Assembly (NCBI GenBank): GCA_016218065.1
Contig: JACRFA010000108.1
Location: 1 to 43,388 of the forward strand
Direction: 5' to 3'
Origin: Ignavibacteriota bacterium
GTDB lineage: Bacteria > Bacteroidota > Ignavibacteria > UBA10030 > UBA6906
Length of the DNA stretch: 43,388 nucleotides
The translations under genes were made by a program, and so were the position numbers. The notes under the pieces are model-generated. The model made no database searches, had not been told where the DNA came from, and saw nothing but the letters and a program-made list of their open reading frames with translations. Below, in pieces: positions 30,204 through 39,499 of this stretch. Position 1 is the first letter of the stretch, and every line of letters starts with the position of its first letter.

Positions 30204-32723
30204 CTACTTCGTTAGTATCGCTTTCTTTGCATCGACAAAACCATCCGCCTGCATTTTGTAGATATATGTTCCGCTGCTCAACTGTGCCGCATCGAACTCC
30301 ACGGCATACTTGCCGATGGTTTTGTACTCGTTCACCAGAGTAGCCACGTCCCTTCCCAAAACGTCATACACCTTCAGTGACACGACGCCGCTTTGGGGCA
30401 CTTGGTAATTGATTGTTGTCGATGGGTTGAACGGGTTGGGGGAATTTTGCATGAGTTCATAGTTCGTCGGAACAGCGCCGTGTTCGTCGGCGCCGGTTCG
30501 TACGTTGAACATTGTTGCATTCGACCAATTGCTCCACCGCAGATTGTGGTCGCGATATTTCACTCTGTAGTAGTATGCAGTGTCACGGGGAAACACTGAC
30601 GCATTCAACGAAAGGCTTGTCAAGTCAATGCCCGCGTTCAGGTCAATCGGATTGAAGCTTGCATCAGCGCCATATACATTTTTCCAGTTGACCATCGTAT
30701 CGATCAATAGTCCGGTAAACCCGGCATTGTCGGCTATCTGCATCCTCACGGTCATCAGCGAATCGCTTCCGCTGTACGCCGAAGTGTGGAAGGTGAAGGT
30801 GTTTTGAGTACGCGTTGGCGCAGCGGTTGTCGGCGTTGCAGGCGCACTCTGATTCAATTTACGATACCACCGGTCCATCAATTCAGTATTCCGTGCTCTG
30901 CTTGAATTGCCAAGGCTGTACATCGACGCTTCCAATGATTTATTCGCGACGTCAATCTCCATCAACTGGAAAAAATAGTGATCCATCGTGACATGAATCT
31001 GGGGGAAATCGAAGTTTGTGTATTCTCCCCACCTGTCCGTATTGCCACCGCCCCCGCCATTGCAGACTATCCTGAAATCACCCGCGTCGCCATTGGATTC
31101 AATCGTTCCCCGTTCGAAACCATGAGTGTGCCCGTAGGTCATCTGTTGGACTTTTGAAAAGTTCTTGAGAATAGGCAACAGTTCGTTGTTGACATACGCA
31201 GGCCCATTGTCAAACGTCATTCCCTCACCCCAGAGTTCGGTGACGGGGAAATGATGGAAGTGCAGCAAAACAAAATCAATCGCAGGATTGTTTTCCGCTT
31301 CCTGAAGTTTTGACTGCAACCACGTTTTCTGCGCAAGGCCCGATTGCGTCACGATGTTAGTATTCAATCCGATGATCATCGTGTTGGCAATCGTGAACGA
31401 CCAGATTCTCTCATTCAGTGTGCTGGGTGCAGGAAACGCGGAAACGTCATCGTACTTCACATACTTGTAAAAATTGGAATGCTCTCCCTCATGGTTGCCA
31501 GCCGTGATCATGCACGGAACGTACGGCGAAAGAGGCGCCATCGGACGGAAGAACTGGTCGGTATAGTGGTCAATGGTACTGCCGCTGACGACGATATCGC
31601 CCGAATGAAGAATGACATTGAGCTGATTCTGCAAATCGCTTCCGTACAGTTCAGAGACTTTCTGCTTTGCCGCTCTGATGACTTTGCCCGCCATCGTGGT
31701 ATCGCTTGCATGCGTATCACTCAACAGGATGAACCGAATTTTACCTGTGTATCCCGCCGCGGGCAGCGTCTTGAACGAATAGACGTTCGATGAGCCGCTA
31801 CCACTCGTTGCCCGATAGAAGTACTCGGTGTTGGGCTGCAATCCGGTGAGCTTCACAGAATGCCATCGATAGGCGCCAGCTACTAATTCGCTGCTACCGA
31901 GTGTTGATTGTCCTAGGGTTGGCGTCGTTCCGTATGCAACACTGGTAGCGGTTGCCAACGTATCATGCCAGCAAACAAAAATGGAATTGGTTGTCGGAGT
32001 TTGCAGAAAAGGAACGAGTATGAGTTGGCGCGTCGTCTCCACAAGATGACCGTACCCACCAAGCTGCGATACTTCCGCCGCGGTTAACGCGCGATTCCAA
32101 ATCGCCAATTCCGCGCAATCGATCTCGCCATCTTCTCCGTTCTCATCGGCAAAAATCAACAGCGGATTCTCTATCGAGAATCTTCCGTCGATAGGCTGAA
32201 CGTTTCCGGTCAATAAGAGTTGCCCGTCCAGGTAGAGGTTGTACTGGTTTCCATTCTTTACAGAGATGAAGAGTCTGTACCATTCATTCGGTCGCACTGG
32301 GTATGTTGAATATCCAGTCGCGGCAACGCCGATGTTTCCCGTTGGATTGACGAAGCACTCTCCGTCATTTGCATTCGTTGGACTCGTTTGAAAGAATGTG
32401 TGCCAAATGTTGAGCGTCGGGACACGAAAGTCAAACTGCAGCGTGTATTCATTGACGAAGGAACCACCGCCGTTCGGGGGAATGCCGTGTGTCATTCTAT
32501 AATAACTGCCGACTCCGATCTTGACGGCTCCATTGCCCGCGGCAGGTCCTGAGATCGCCTGATGCGAACCGACCAATCCAAGATTTGTCCCGATTGTTGC
32601 GACGAGCAAATTAGTCGGATCGTCAAATTTCCAAACGCCAACAGGAGTTTGCGAGAGCCCCGGTTCCGCAATGATCAGAAGAAGAATGGAGATGACCGAG
32701 AGAAGATGCAGAGAGAATTTCAT
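30204..32723 (-). CDS. LamG-like domain fused to a metallophosphoesterase, T9SS-sorted
   Basis: An 839-residue surface protein. A signal peptide precedes a LamG/concanavalin-like module (about 27-235: VGVWKFDDPTNLLVATIGTN, then EWYRLFISVKNGNQYNLYLDG). Next comes a purple-acid-phosphatase-type FnIII domain (about 240-325: GLQPNTEYFYRATSG). The metallophosphoesterase core follows with LLSDTHASD, LHSGDIV, TAGNHEGE, LLHFHHFP and YGHTHGFERG, so all five metal-binding blocks are intact. The C-terminus has another FnIII-like stretch and a sorting domain (QNSPNPFNPSTTI, ending KKAILTK). It likely hydrolyses phosphate esters outside the cell, with LamG helping binding. Its LamG module is closely related to two copies in the protein encoded at 33769-36693. 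Confidence 0.88.
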   Translation of the reverse strand: MKFSLHLLSVISILLLIIAEPGLSQTPVGVWKFDDPTNLLVATIGTNLGLVGSHQAISGPAAGNGAVKIGVGSYYRMTHGIPPNGGGSFVNEYTLQFDFRVPTLNIWHTFFQTSPTNANDGECFVNPTGNIGVAATGYSTYPVRPNEWYRLFISVKNGNQYNLYLDGQLLLTGNVQPIDGRFSIENPLLIFADENGEDGEIDCAELAIWNRALTAAEVSQLGGYGHLVETTRQLILVPFLQTPTTNSIFVCWHDTLATATSVAYGTTPTLGQSTLGSSELVAGAYRWHSVKLTGLQPNTEYFYRATSGSGSSNVYSFKTLPAAGYTGKIRFILLSDTHASDTTMAGKVIRAAKQKVSELYGSDLQNQLNVILHSGDIVVSGSTIDHYTDQFFRPMAPLSPYVPCMITAGNHEGEHSNFYKYVKYDDVSAFPAPSTLNERIWSFTIANTMIIGLNTNIVTQSGLAQKTWLQSKLQEAENNPAIDFVLLHFHHFPVTELWGEGMTFDNGPAYVNNELLPILKNFSKVQQMTYGHTHGFERGTIESNGDAGDFRIVCNGGGGGNTDRWGEYTNFDFPQIHVTMDHYFFQLMEIDVANKSLEASMYSLGNSSRARNTELMDRWYRKLNQSAPATPTTAAPTRTQNTFTFHTSAYSGSDSLMTVRMQIADNAGFTGLLIDTMVNWKNVYGADASFNPIDLNAGIDLTSLSLNASVFPRDTAYYYRVKYRDHNLRWSNWSNATMFNVRTGADEHGAVPTNYELMQNSPNPFNPSTTINYQVPQSGVVSLKVYDVLGRDVATLVNEYKTIGKYAVEFDAAQLSSGTYIYKMQADGFVDAKKAILTK

Positions 32724-32810
32724 AAAGCTTGGAGATTGAGTGGAACTGTTTTCATCGGCTTGATGGTACTCGACAGATCAGAGATCATGCAACTGGATAG
32801 ACTCTGCTCT

Positions 32811-33674
32811 TCAATTCGCTTTCCTGTACACTCGCACGTAGTCCACGTACATCATTTGCGGAAACACCGTTGATGCGTCGGGACTGCCCGGCCAATTGCC
32901 GCCGATGGCGAGATTGAGAAGAATGTGGAACCGCTGATCGAACGGGGATCCCATGCTCGTTGAGAAGAAATGAATCCCGTCAGCGTACCACTTGAAACCC
33001 GTCGAATCCCATTCGGTCGCGAATGTGTGATAACTATCGGCGAACGTTCCGCTCGTCAACGTATCGGTGCCGCCGCTTTGCTGATGATAGGGCGCGCCCC
33101 AATGAATTGTACCATACGTTATGGTTGTCTCATGGCCGAGCACTTCCATCACATCAATCTCTCCGCTCAGCGGCCAGCCGCCATACACCCAATCGGTTGG
33201 CAGCATCCAGAATGCAGGCCACATGCCTTTGCCGAGAGGCAGTTTCATCCGTGCTTCGAAGCGACCGTATTTCCAATCGCCCTTGTTCTTCGTCCGCATT
33301 CTCGCCGATGTGTACTGCTTGCCAAGATAATTTTCTTTGATTGCTCTGATGACAAGCTTTCCGTCTTCAATGAACGAGTTTAACGACGACGCGGTGTAAT
33401 ATTGCAGCTCGTTGTTCCCACCACCATCGCCATTCACTTCCCATCCCCATTTCGTTGAGTCAATCATCGGGCCGCTGAACTCGTCGTTCCACACCAGCGT
33501 CCATCCGGGAACCGCGGGAAGTGAATCTGTTGGCGTCTGTGCAATTCGAGTTGCGGCGCTGTCGCTCATGCAACTCATTCCATCCAACACCCAAAATGCG
33601 GTCAGGATGAGGACGAGGACGGTAGTTCGCACTACGATCTTCATGGTTCTTAGTTCAGATTTGTGTTTGGACAT
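32811..33674 (-). CDS. Glycoside hydrolase family 16 beta-glucanase
   Basis: A 287-residue secreted enzyme of the laminarinase group. The catalytic motif GE172IDVME177 (E-x-D-x-x-E form) is intact. WTLVWNDEFSG and NNELQYYTASSLN at the N-side and HILLNLAIGGNWPG with YVDYVRVYRK at the end match GH16. The ATG at 33674 has an AGGA upstream; ATG 33644 would give a shorter signal peptide (MKIVVRTTVLVLILTAFWVL) and cannot be excluded. No sorting domain is seen. It would cut internal beta-1,3 (or 1,3-1,4) bonds, giving oligosaccharides for the GH3 and GH5 enzymes. Confidence 0.92.
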   Translation of the reverse strand: MSKHKSELRTMKIVVRTTVLVLILTAFWVLDGMSCMSDSAATRIAQTPTDSLPAVPGWTLVWNDEFSGPMIDSTKWGWEVNGDGGGNNELQYYTASSLNSFIEDGKLVIRAIKENYLGKQYTSARMRTKNKGDWKYGRFEARMKLPLGKGMWPAFWMLPTDWVYGGWPLSGEIDVMEVLGHETTITYGTIHWGAPYHQQSGGTDTLTSGTFADSYHTFATEWDSTGFKWYADGIHFFSTSMGSPFDQRFHILLNLAIGGNWPGSPDASTVFPQMMYVDYVRVYRKAN

Positions 33675-33700
33675 CTCTCGAATTCCTCACAGTAGATACA

Positions 33701-33735
33701 GTCGGACCGGCATCGCTTTTTGATACCGGCCCGAC
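33701..33735 (-). terminator. Hairpin between the LamG and GH16 genes
   Basis: GTCGGACCGG (33701-33710) pairs with CCGGCCCGAC (33726-33735), one mismatch, with three further inner pairs. It lies just beyond the LamG protein stop at 33769. The T-run on the minus side is weak, so it may reduce rather than stop transcription into the GH16 gene. Confidence 0.55.
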
Positions 33736-33768
33736 TCTTTATTGTGTTTCGGATTACTTACGCTGATC

Positions 33769-36693
33769 TCACTTTAGCACGATCATCTTCTTCGACTTCT
33801 CAAACCTGCTTCCATCCACGCCGTTGGCAATGAGACGATAGAAGTACACGCCGCTTGCAAGATTGCTCGCGTTGATTGCCACCGTCTTGTAGCCGGCCTT
33901 TTCAAAACCATTGACAAGTGTTGCAACTTCACGACCGACTATGTCATACACTTTGAGCGTCACGAAATTGTCAACCGGCAATTGATACTTGACCGTCGTG
34001 ACCGGGTTGAACGGATTCGGGTAATTGTCCGCCAGCTGATACACCATTGGCAGCGACGCGACATCTTTCACACTCACAATGATCAAACCACCGAGCGGAG
34101 ATGTCGTGAGGTTTCTTGAACCCACGGTGTAATACCCTTGCGACAACGAGAAGCCGCTGAACGTGATTCTATCTCCGCTGACGGTTACTCGCGCGGACGT
34201 TACGGCAAATGGACCGGCGATAGTTGCGGCCTTCAAGAGAACATAGTTCGTTGTGTCGCCCGCGTTGCCCGATCCACCGAGATCGCTGAGATCGAATGTC
34301 ATGCTTGCGCCGCTCACGGCAGTTTCCGTGACATCGAAATACCACACACGCCGGACCCGCGCTTGCACGCCGGCGGGAACGCCGTTGGTGGTGGCATTCG
34401 CCAGATTGTTGTGTGCGAACACCGCAAACGGATTGTCGAGCGAGGTCAGAAGATGATCAACCTGACCGGGCAACGGAGCGAGTGGAGCAAACATCGTCGG
34501 GTACGGGAAATCGCCGGTCGCGGTCACTGCGCCGCTTGTACTGGCACTATCGCCGCCCCAGATTGTCGCGATGCCGGTCAGCGTTTGCACAATGCTGTCT
34601 CCAAGTGCTGCAAAGGAAACCAATCGCCGCGGCGAACCAAAGAGTTTCGCATGATGTCCACGAGGACTCCCATCGTACAGCGTATCGCCCGAGACTTCGT
34701 TGAACTTCCAATACCCCACGAGAGTACTCCAGTTGGGGTGTGTTGCGTTGATGTCTCTGCTCTGCCATGCGAGCAACGCCTGCGGGTCAATTGCCACGCC
34801 CTTCCAGATTCGCAGCTCGTCAACAATCGCGGGCGTCGGCGGACCATCGGAGTAGTGCTCGGTGCCATCCTGCGCGATGCACACCGGCATCGATGTATTG
34901 ATATTGCCGACTTGGAAGAACGAACCGCCGCTCGTCTGCCATGCGCTGACGGAATCATCCGTAATTAGCTTGACGCCGCTATCCTCGCGCGCAATGACTG
35001 CCAGATAGTGCCAGTTCCCATCATTGATCTTTGGACCGTATGCATTGCACGAGACTCTCCCCGTATCCGCCATATTGAATCTCCAATCGTTCGCGAACGG
35101 TCGGACGGAAATCACCCAGCCGGGGTTCGAACCTGACGCCCAGTTCTTGTCAGAAACTAACGCCGGATCAGAGGCGAAGTTGAAATCGGGTTTGACCCAC
35201 GTTTCGATCGTGAAGTTGCCGTTCCCGAAATCGAAATCGCTATTGGATTTCGTGATGCGCGCGTATTTATTGTCCGTATCGGTTCCATCGAAGTACACTG
35301 CTTTCTTCGCGCCGGTGACTTCCGTGGTGGGCGGTATGTGTGCAAAGCCGCCAAGATTCGTGATCTCCGTCTTGGTCAGAACTCGATTATAAAACGTTAC
35401 GTTGGCAATATCGATTACGCCATCATCACCATCGTTGTCACCAAACAGGATGACCTTGTTTGCACCTACTCGCGGCTGAATTGCAAGACGACCATCCACC
35501 ACCTGCGCGCCGCCTACGCGAATCTGTTTTCCATCAAGATAGATCCCTACAGAATCGCCGAGGTTGCACGCGAGAACGAGACGATACCATTCGCCTGCAA
35601 CAACAGCCGAATCAGAATATCCGGTGAGACCCACTCCGATTTTCCCCGAAGGGTTGATGAACAACTCGCCGTCACTCGCGTTCGCAGTGTCGGTTTGCAG
35701 AAATGTGTACCAACTCCCCAGCGCCGGAATTTTGAAATCCACAACCAGTGAATATTCGTTGACAAGATTGCCGCCGCCGTTTTTCACCATGTCGTGGTGT
35801 GCAATGTAGTGGCTTCCCACCGGAATGCGTGCCGCTCCGTTGGCCGGCGAAGGACCAGGCACCGCTGTGTGTGTTCCGACGAGCGTGAGATTTCGCCCGG
35901 CCGTTGCAAGCAACAGATTGGACGCGTCGTCGAACATCCAGTTGCCGACAGGCGGCCCATACGAAATCGCATGGCCGTATCCGCCCATCGTCCAGATTTC
36001 CTCGGCGGTGAGCGCACGGTCGTACACGCCAAGCTCGGCAATCCTGATCGGCGCATCATCGCCATCATTGTCGCCGAACAGCATGAGTTGATTTGCGCCG
36101 TTCAGTGAGGGAAGTGACAACCGGCGATCCACGGAATCCGGTCCGCCATTCTGCGCAAGCTGACCGTCGAGATAGTATTTGTATGATGTGCCGAGATCAG
36201 CCGCGATTACCAGCCGATGCCATTCCAAAGCGGGTGTGCTGTATTGAGAATATCCTGTTCGGAAAAGCCCGACCTTGCCTTGCGTGTTGATGAAACTATC
36301 CCAGTCGCTGTGCATAGGATTGCCATCGTTGTCCGACGCATGAAACGTGTACCACACATTCGGTACAGGTAGATAGTAATCAATGACGAGAGTGAAACGA
36401 TTCACTCGTGTTGCGCCAACAGGACCGTTCGGATCGAAATCCATATTCAAGCGGTAGAAGCTTCCCGTTCCGATTTCCACGGCGCCGTTTCCCGCTACGG
36501 GACCTGCGACTGCCGTGAACGTTGGTGTCGCACCTGTTAAGTTTCCGCGGACGAGATTATTGCCGATGGTTGCCAATTCCAAATTGGCTGCATTGTTGAA
36601 GAGGAAATGATGCCGCAGTCCGGTCGGCGGCAATTGCGCCAGCGCGCCGCTAACTGCCAACAGCAAGAGGAAAGTAGTTCGAAGCATCTTCAT
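33769..36693 (-). CDS. T9SS-sorted protein with tandem LamG-like modules
   Basis: A 974-residue secreted protein. ATG 36693 is fixed by a strong AAGGAGAC and the signal peptide MLRTTFLLLLAVSGALAQ; the longer open frame overlaps the upstream gene. Residues about 20-235 and 240-450 are two copies of a LamG-like module (NLELATIGNN.., NLLLATAGRN.., each with EWYRLVLA or EWHRLVIA and YLDG). Residues about 455-640 are a different LamG_3-type domain (NGNFTIETWVKPDF). A beta-rich region with VWYFDVTETA follows, then the sorting domain (DNYPNPFNPVTTV, ending KKMIVLK). No catalytic motif was found. A glycan-binding surface role fits its place in the glucan locus. Confidence 0.88.
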   Translation of the reverse strand: MKMLRTTFLLLLAVSGALAQLPPTGLRHHFLFNNAANLELATIGNNLVRGNLTGATPTFTAVAGPVAGNGAVEIGTGSFYRLNMDFDPNGPVGATRVNRFTLVIDYYLPVPNVWYTFHASDNDGNPMHSDWDSFINTQGKVGLFRTGYSQYSTPALEWHRLVIAADLGTSYKYYLDGQLAQNGGPDSVDRRLSLPSLNGANQLMLFGDNDGDDAPIRIAELGVYDRALTAEEIWTMGGYGHAISYGPPVGNWMFDDASNLLLATAGRNLTLVGTHTAVPGPSPANGAARIPVGSHYIAHHDMVKNGGGNLVNEYSLVVDFKIPALGSWYTFLQTDTANASDGELFINPSGKIGVGLTGYSDSAVVAGEWYRLVLACNLGDSVGIYLDGKQIRVGGAQVVDGRLAIQPRVGANKVILFGDNDGDDGVIDIANVTFYNRVLTKTEITNLGGFAHIPPTTEVTGAKKAVYFDGTDTDNKYARITKSNSDFDFGNGNFTIETWVKPDFNFASDPALVSDKNWASGSNPGWVISVRPFANDWRFNMADTGRVSCNAYGPKINDGNWHYLAVIAREDSGVKLITDDSVSAWQTSGGSFFQVGNINTSMPVCIAQDGTEHYSDGPPTPAIVDELRIWKGVAIDPQALLAWQSRDINATHPNWSTLVGYWKFNEVSGDTLYDGSPRGHHAKLFGSPRRLVSFAALGDSIVQTLTGIATIWGGDSASTSGAVTATGDFPYPTMFAPLAPLPGQVDHLLTSLDNPFAVFAHNNLANATTNGVPAGVQARVRRVWYFDVTETAVSGASMTFDLSDLGGSGNAGDTTNYVLLKAATIAGPFAVTSARVTVSGDRITFSGFSLSQGYYTVGSRNLTTSPLGGLIIVSVKDVASLPMVYQLADNYPNPFNPVTTVKYQLPVDNFVTLKVYDIVGREVATLVNGFEKAGYKTVAINASNLASGVYFYRLIANGVDGSRFEKSKKMIVLK

Positions 36694-36739
36694 ACGATGT
36701 CTCCTTGTGAGTGAAGTAGTGTTTGATGACGCATTGTAG

Positions 36740-38230
36740 TTACTGCAAAGTCCATACGGGATCGACGACGGGAAATGCCGGACGATTTGTGCCGGCGCGA
36801 AATATCTGGAATGTCGCAAGCTTCGACTTCTCCGTCTCATCGATGCGAACGGTGTCGAGCACGTTGCTGTAAATCGTAATGCTGTTCTTTTCCGAAAGGA
36901 ATCTTGCCTTCGCAAGCATGAGCGCCGGAATTGCCTTCGCATCGTTCTCGTCCCGCGCTGTTCCCGATTTTATATCACGGACAAGAGAGTTCATGAACTC
37001 CTCGCATACCCACTTGTCGCGCCACGTCGTGAGAGTCTTTTGAATGTGCGTGTCCCGGGCGTACCCTCGCTGAGCTGCCTCGCGAGTCAAGAATTCATCG
37101 CGCAGCGAGATGGCGATCCTCTCATTGATTTGTCGCTCGCGCCGCATTACGCTCTCCATGTCAGGCTTCAGCTCATTCACTTTCAGAAAACGTAGAAGCT
37201 CGCGTAACTTCAGCTCGCCGCCGTCATAGGTGAGCGCGACATCGTCGAGATGACCTTTCAGCGCAAAGAGCGCCGGCTGATCTTGCGTCGAGCGGTCAAC
37301 CGCTTCTGCGAAGGGAAGCGTCGCGTGTTCGTTCGTTTCTCCGTTCGGCGCAAACCATTCGGCAACACCGGCAGCGATCAGCTGCACGAACTTCCCTTTA
37401 GTTGTGAACTTTCTGGGCGTGAGCATACTGTCAACGTATGCAGTGATGGAATCGCGCAGCTTTGCATGGAAGAGTACCTTCTCGAATGTCGAGTAGCGGG
37501 TCAGGTATTCGCTCGACGTGACGGCGCTTCTTCGGATATCAACCATTTGAAAGATGAACCACTTCCCCTCGATAAGCGCCGGTTCCGGGATCGCGCCGAC
37601 GGGAATCTCCTTCAGGGCTGCGAAGATTTCCGGCGAAAGGTCCTGATGCGTGAGATAACCTGTTTCGTGCGCCGCGACGTCGATCTGTGGCTCTGCGTTT
37701 GCCCTGTTCATTGAGTTGAGCGCCGCAAGGAATCCATCCTTCACCATGATGTCGCGAACGCGCTCAGCGCGTTCCTTCGTGTACTCAGCCCAGAATCTGA
37801 ACTTGAAACTTACTTTGCTTCTGTTGATCTCTTCTTCGACTTCCTGTTTCGAAACGCTGACTCTTCCCTTCACATCAACGTCTATGAGTTTTTCTATCAA
37901 CAACTCATTCAGCAATCCTGCTTCAAGGTTCCGCACCCGCTCTGATGCGTTGAATCCCATCCGGTAGCCTTCTGTCGCAAAAAGCTTTTCGTTGATCATA
38001 TAGCTGAGATAGCGGCGCTTCCGCTCGATGGGATCGGCGAGGTTCTTCAGTCGCCCCCACCCGAATTCGTAGTTCATGCGAAAGTCCGTAACGGTAATGC
38101 CTGCGCCATTCACTTCAGCAACAAGCGTTTCACCGTCTCCTCGGCTTTGATGATCAAGAACAAGCAGCTTGATCAGATACAGTCCGAGGAGAACCAGAAG
38201 CACTATGATGAAGTAGAATTTCTTTTTCAT
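36740..38230 (-). CDS. SurA/PrsA-like peptidyl-prolyl cis-trans isomerase
   Basis: A 496-residue envelope chaperone with a single N-terminal membrane anchor (KKKFYFIIVLLVLLGLYLIKLL). The SurA-like N-domain has VNGAGITVTDFRMNYEFG and MINEKLFATEGYRMGF. A parvulin-like middle region includes AHETGYLTHQDLSPEIFAALKE.. and WFIFQMVDIR, and a second helical part follows. A GTG two codons upstream (38236) is possible. It probably helps outer-membrane or T9SS-exported proteins fold in the periplasm. It sits in the same run as a PorV-like protein, a TonB receptor and several exported proteins, which makes a dedicated chaperone plausible. Confidence 0.82.
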   Translation of the reverse strand: MKKKFYFIIVLLVLLGLYLIKLLVLDHQSRGDGETLVAEVNGAGITVTDFRMNYEFGWGRLKNLADPIERKRRYLSYMINEKLFATEGYRMGFNASERVRNLEAGLLNELLIEKLIDVDVKGRVSVSKQEVEEEINRSKVSFKFRFWAEYTKERAERVRDIMVKDGFLAALNSMNRANAEPQIDVAAHETGYLTHQDLSPEIFAALKEIPVGAIPEPALIEGKWFIFQMVDIRRSAVTSSEYLTRYSTFEKVLFHAKLRDSITAYVDSMLTPRKFTTKGKFVQLIAAGVAEWFAPNGETNEHATLPFAEAVDRSTQDQPALFALKGHLDDVALTYDGGELKLRELLRFLKVNELKPDMESVMRRERQINERIAISLRDEFLTREAAQRGYARDTHIQKTLTTWRDKWVCEEFMNSLVRDIKSGTARDENDAKAIPALMLAKARFLSEKNSITIYSNVLDTVRIDETEKSKLATFQIFRAGTNRPAFPVVDPVWTLQ

Positions 38231-38348
38231 ACGCACGAGCGCTTAAGCAGATTGTTTAAGAACTCTTATTTCTTTATCCAGGAAGTTCACGAAGGAACAC
38301 TAAAAAGTGATTTGGGCTCGCATCAGAAGAACCTTCGTGCACATTCGT

Positions 38349-38385
38349 GCCTGCACGCCGAAGTGCGTCGTTTCGGCACGCAGGC
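38349..38385. repeat. Palindromic intergenic repeat
   Basis: GCCTGC-AC-GCCGAA (38349-38362) pairs with TTCGGC-AC-GCAGGC (38372-38385), leaving one 2x2 internal loop. Surrounding words such as TTCGTGCACATTCGTGCC look like repeats often scattered between genes in this group. It may act as a weak terminator behind the PorV-like gene. Confidence 0.55.
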
Positions 38386-38425
38386 GTGATCTTCGTGGAC
38401 CGTTTCTTCCTTTTTCGACATTCTG

Positions 38426-39499
38426 TTAGAACACAATCCCCAGTGAAAAGCTCTGTGTGCTTCCGAGAATCCCCCACTCGGACCACGAGTAGTCGAACCT
38501 GAATCCGAGGTCAGAAGAATTCGTGAAGTACTCAACGCCCGCGCCGAGCGTCAACCCGCTCTCTGCAGTCTTGTCGAAGAGTCCGTTGAAGCCGCCTCGA
38601 AGGAAGCAGACATCCAGAATCCCGTATTCCATCCCGACGTTTATCGCTTCGGGTGCATTGCTCGGATGATTCAGTTCCACCGTGACCATCGGGGAGCCGA
38701 ATGATCCGAACTCCGCTTGATACGAAATGCCGACTCGGAAGAGAAGCGGAAGTGGATACGCGTTTGTCTTGTATTGCGCCGGCACCCTATCAAAATTTTC
38801 CACCTCTTCGTCGGGATCAACCGTTGTGTCGAGGTTGCGACCACCGTACGCGAGGTTGGTTCCGAAATTGCTCATGCTGAAACCGAGTCGCAGTCCGTCG
38901 AGTTGCGTGTTGTAAAAGATTCCCATGTCGATGGCAAAGGCACTCCCGCTCACGTCCCAAATTCTCGAGTTGATGTATTTGCCCGTCAACCCGACCGAGA
39001 ACCTATCCGTGATTGCCGAAGCGAATGTCAAACCAATCGCCACGTCTCGTGCGTCGTATGTTTCTCCCGTTCCTTCCGGGCGACTCACCGTGCGCACCGG
39101 CTGATCGCCAAACCCGAGCGTCACGAAACTCACGCCAACGGCTGAACTGATGGACGGGAGCGGCACAATGCCGCCGAAGAACTCGTGACTCGCGTCGAGA
39201 AACCACTCGCTGTGCATCGCTTCCACCTCGACGCGCCCTGCCCAGACAATGCCGGCAGGGTTCCAGAAAAGCGCCGAGGCATCGTTGGCAACTGCGGCGT
39301 ACGCTCCGCCCAGCGCCCGCGCGCGCGTCCCCACGCCAATTTCGAGAAAGGATGCAGCGTTCGTCCCGATGCCGTCCACTTCCGTTTTGAAGCCGATGGA
39401 AGGATCGGATTTGTTTTCTGATTGTGCGTACTGTTGCGACCGACAGGCGAGCAGGAGCAACAGGAGAATGATCGTGTATCGAACCATGTGGAGTTCCAT
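38426..39499 (-). CDS. PorV/PorQ-family outer-membrane protein
   Basis: A 357-residue barrel-type protein. The signal peptide contains LLLLLLACRSQQYAQ. AASFLEIGVGTRARALGGAYAAVANDASALFWNPAGI is, in overlapping parts, the classic start of PorV/UPF0164 proteins (related to FadL). It ends SFSLGIVF with the C-terminal Phe used for barrel assembly. PorV is the T9SS shuttle that hands cargo to the attachment complex; PorQ-like relatives have similar roles. Its ATG directly follows the TAG of the large secreted protein gene, with no gap, indicating coupled translation. ATG 39487 with a GGA nearby is an alternative. This could be a dedicated export partner for that protein. Confidence 0.86.
   Translation of the reverse strand: MELHMVRYTIILLLLLLACRSQQYAQSENKSDPSIGFKTEVDGIGTNAASFLEIGVGTRARALGGAYAAVANDASALFWNPAGIVWAGRVEVEAMHSEWFLDASHEFFGGIVPLPSISSAVGVSFVTLGFGDQPVRTVSRPEGTGETYDARDVAIGLTFASAITDRFSVGLTGKYINSRIWDVSGSAFAIDMGIFYNTQLDGLRLGFSMSNFGTNLAYGGRNLDTTVDPDEEVENFDRVPAQYKTNAYPLPLLFRVGISYQAEFGSFGSPMVTVELNHPSNAPEAINVGMEYGILDVCFLRGGFNGLFDKTAESGLTLGAGVEYFTNSSDLGFRFDYSWSEWGILGSTQSFSLGIVF

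Noticed and set aside
36694-36942. Longer N-terminus for the tandem LamG protein
   Set aside because: The extension is Arg/Ser-rich, overlaps the isomerase gene, and would bury the signal peptide; a strong ribosome site marks 36693.
38242-38270. Further CTTAAG/TTTAAG words upstream of the isomerase gene
   Set aside because: Spacing is 13 bases rather than 11 + 10 and only one word is perfect, so it was not counted with sites A-D.
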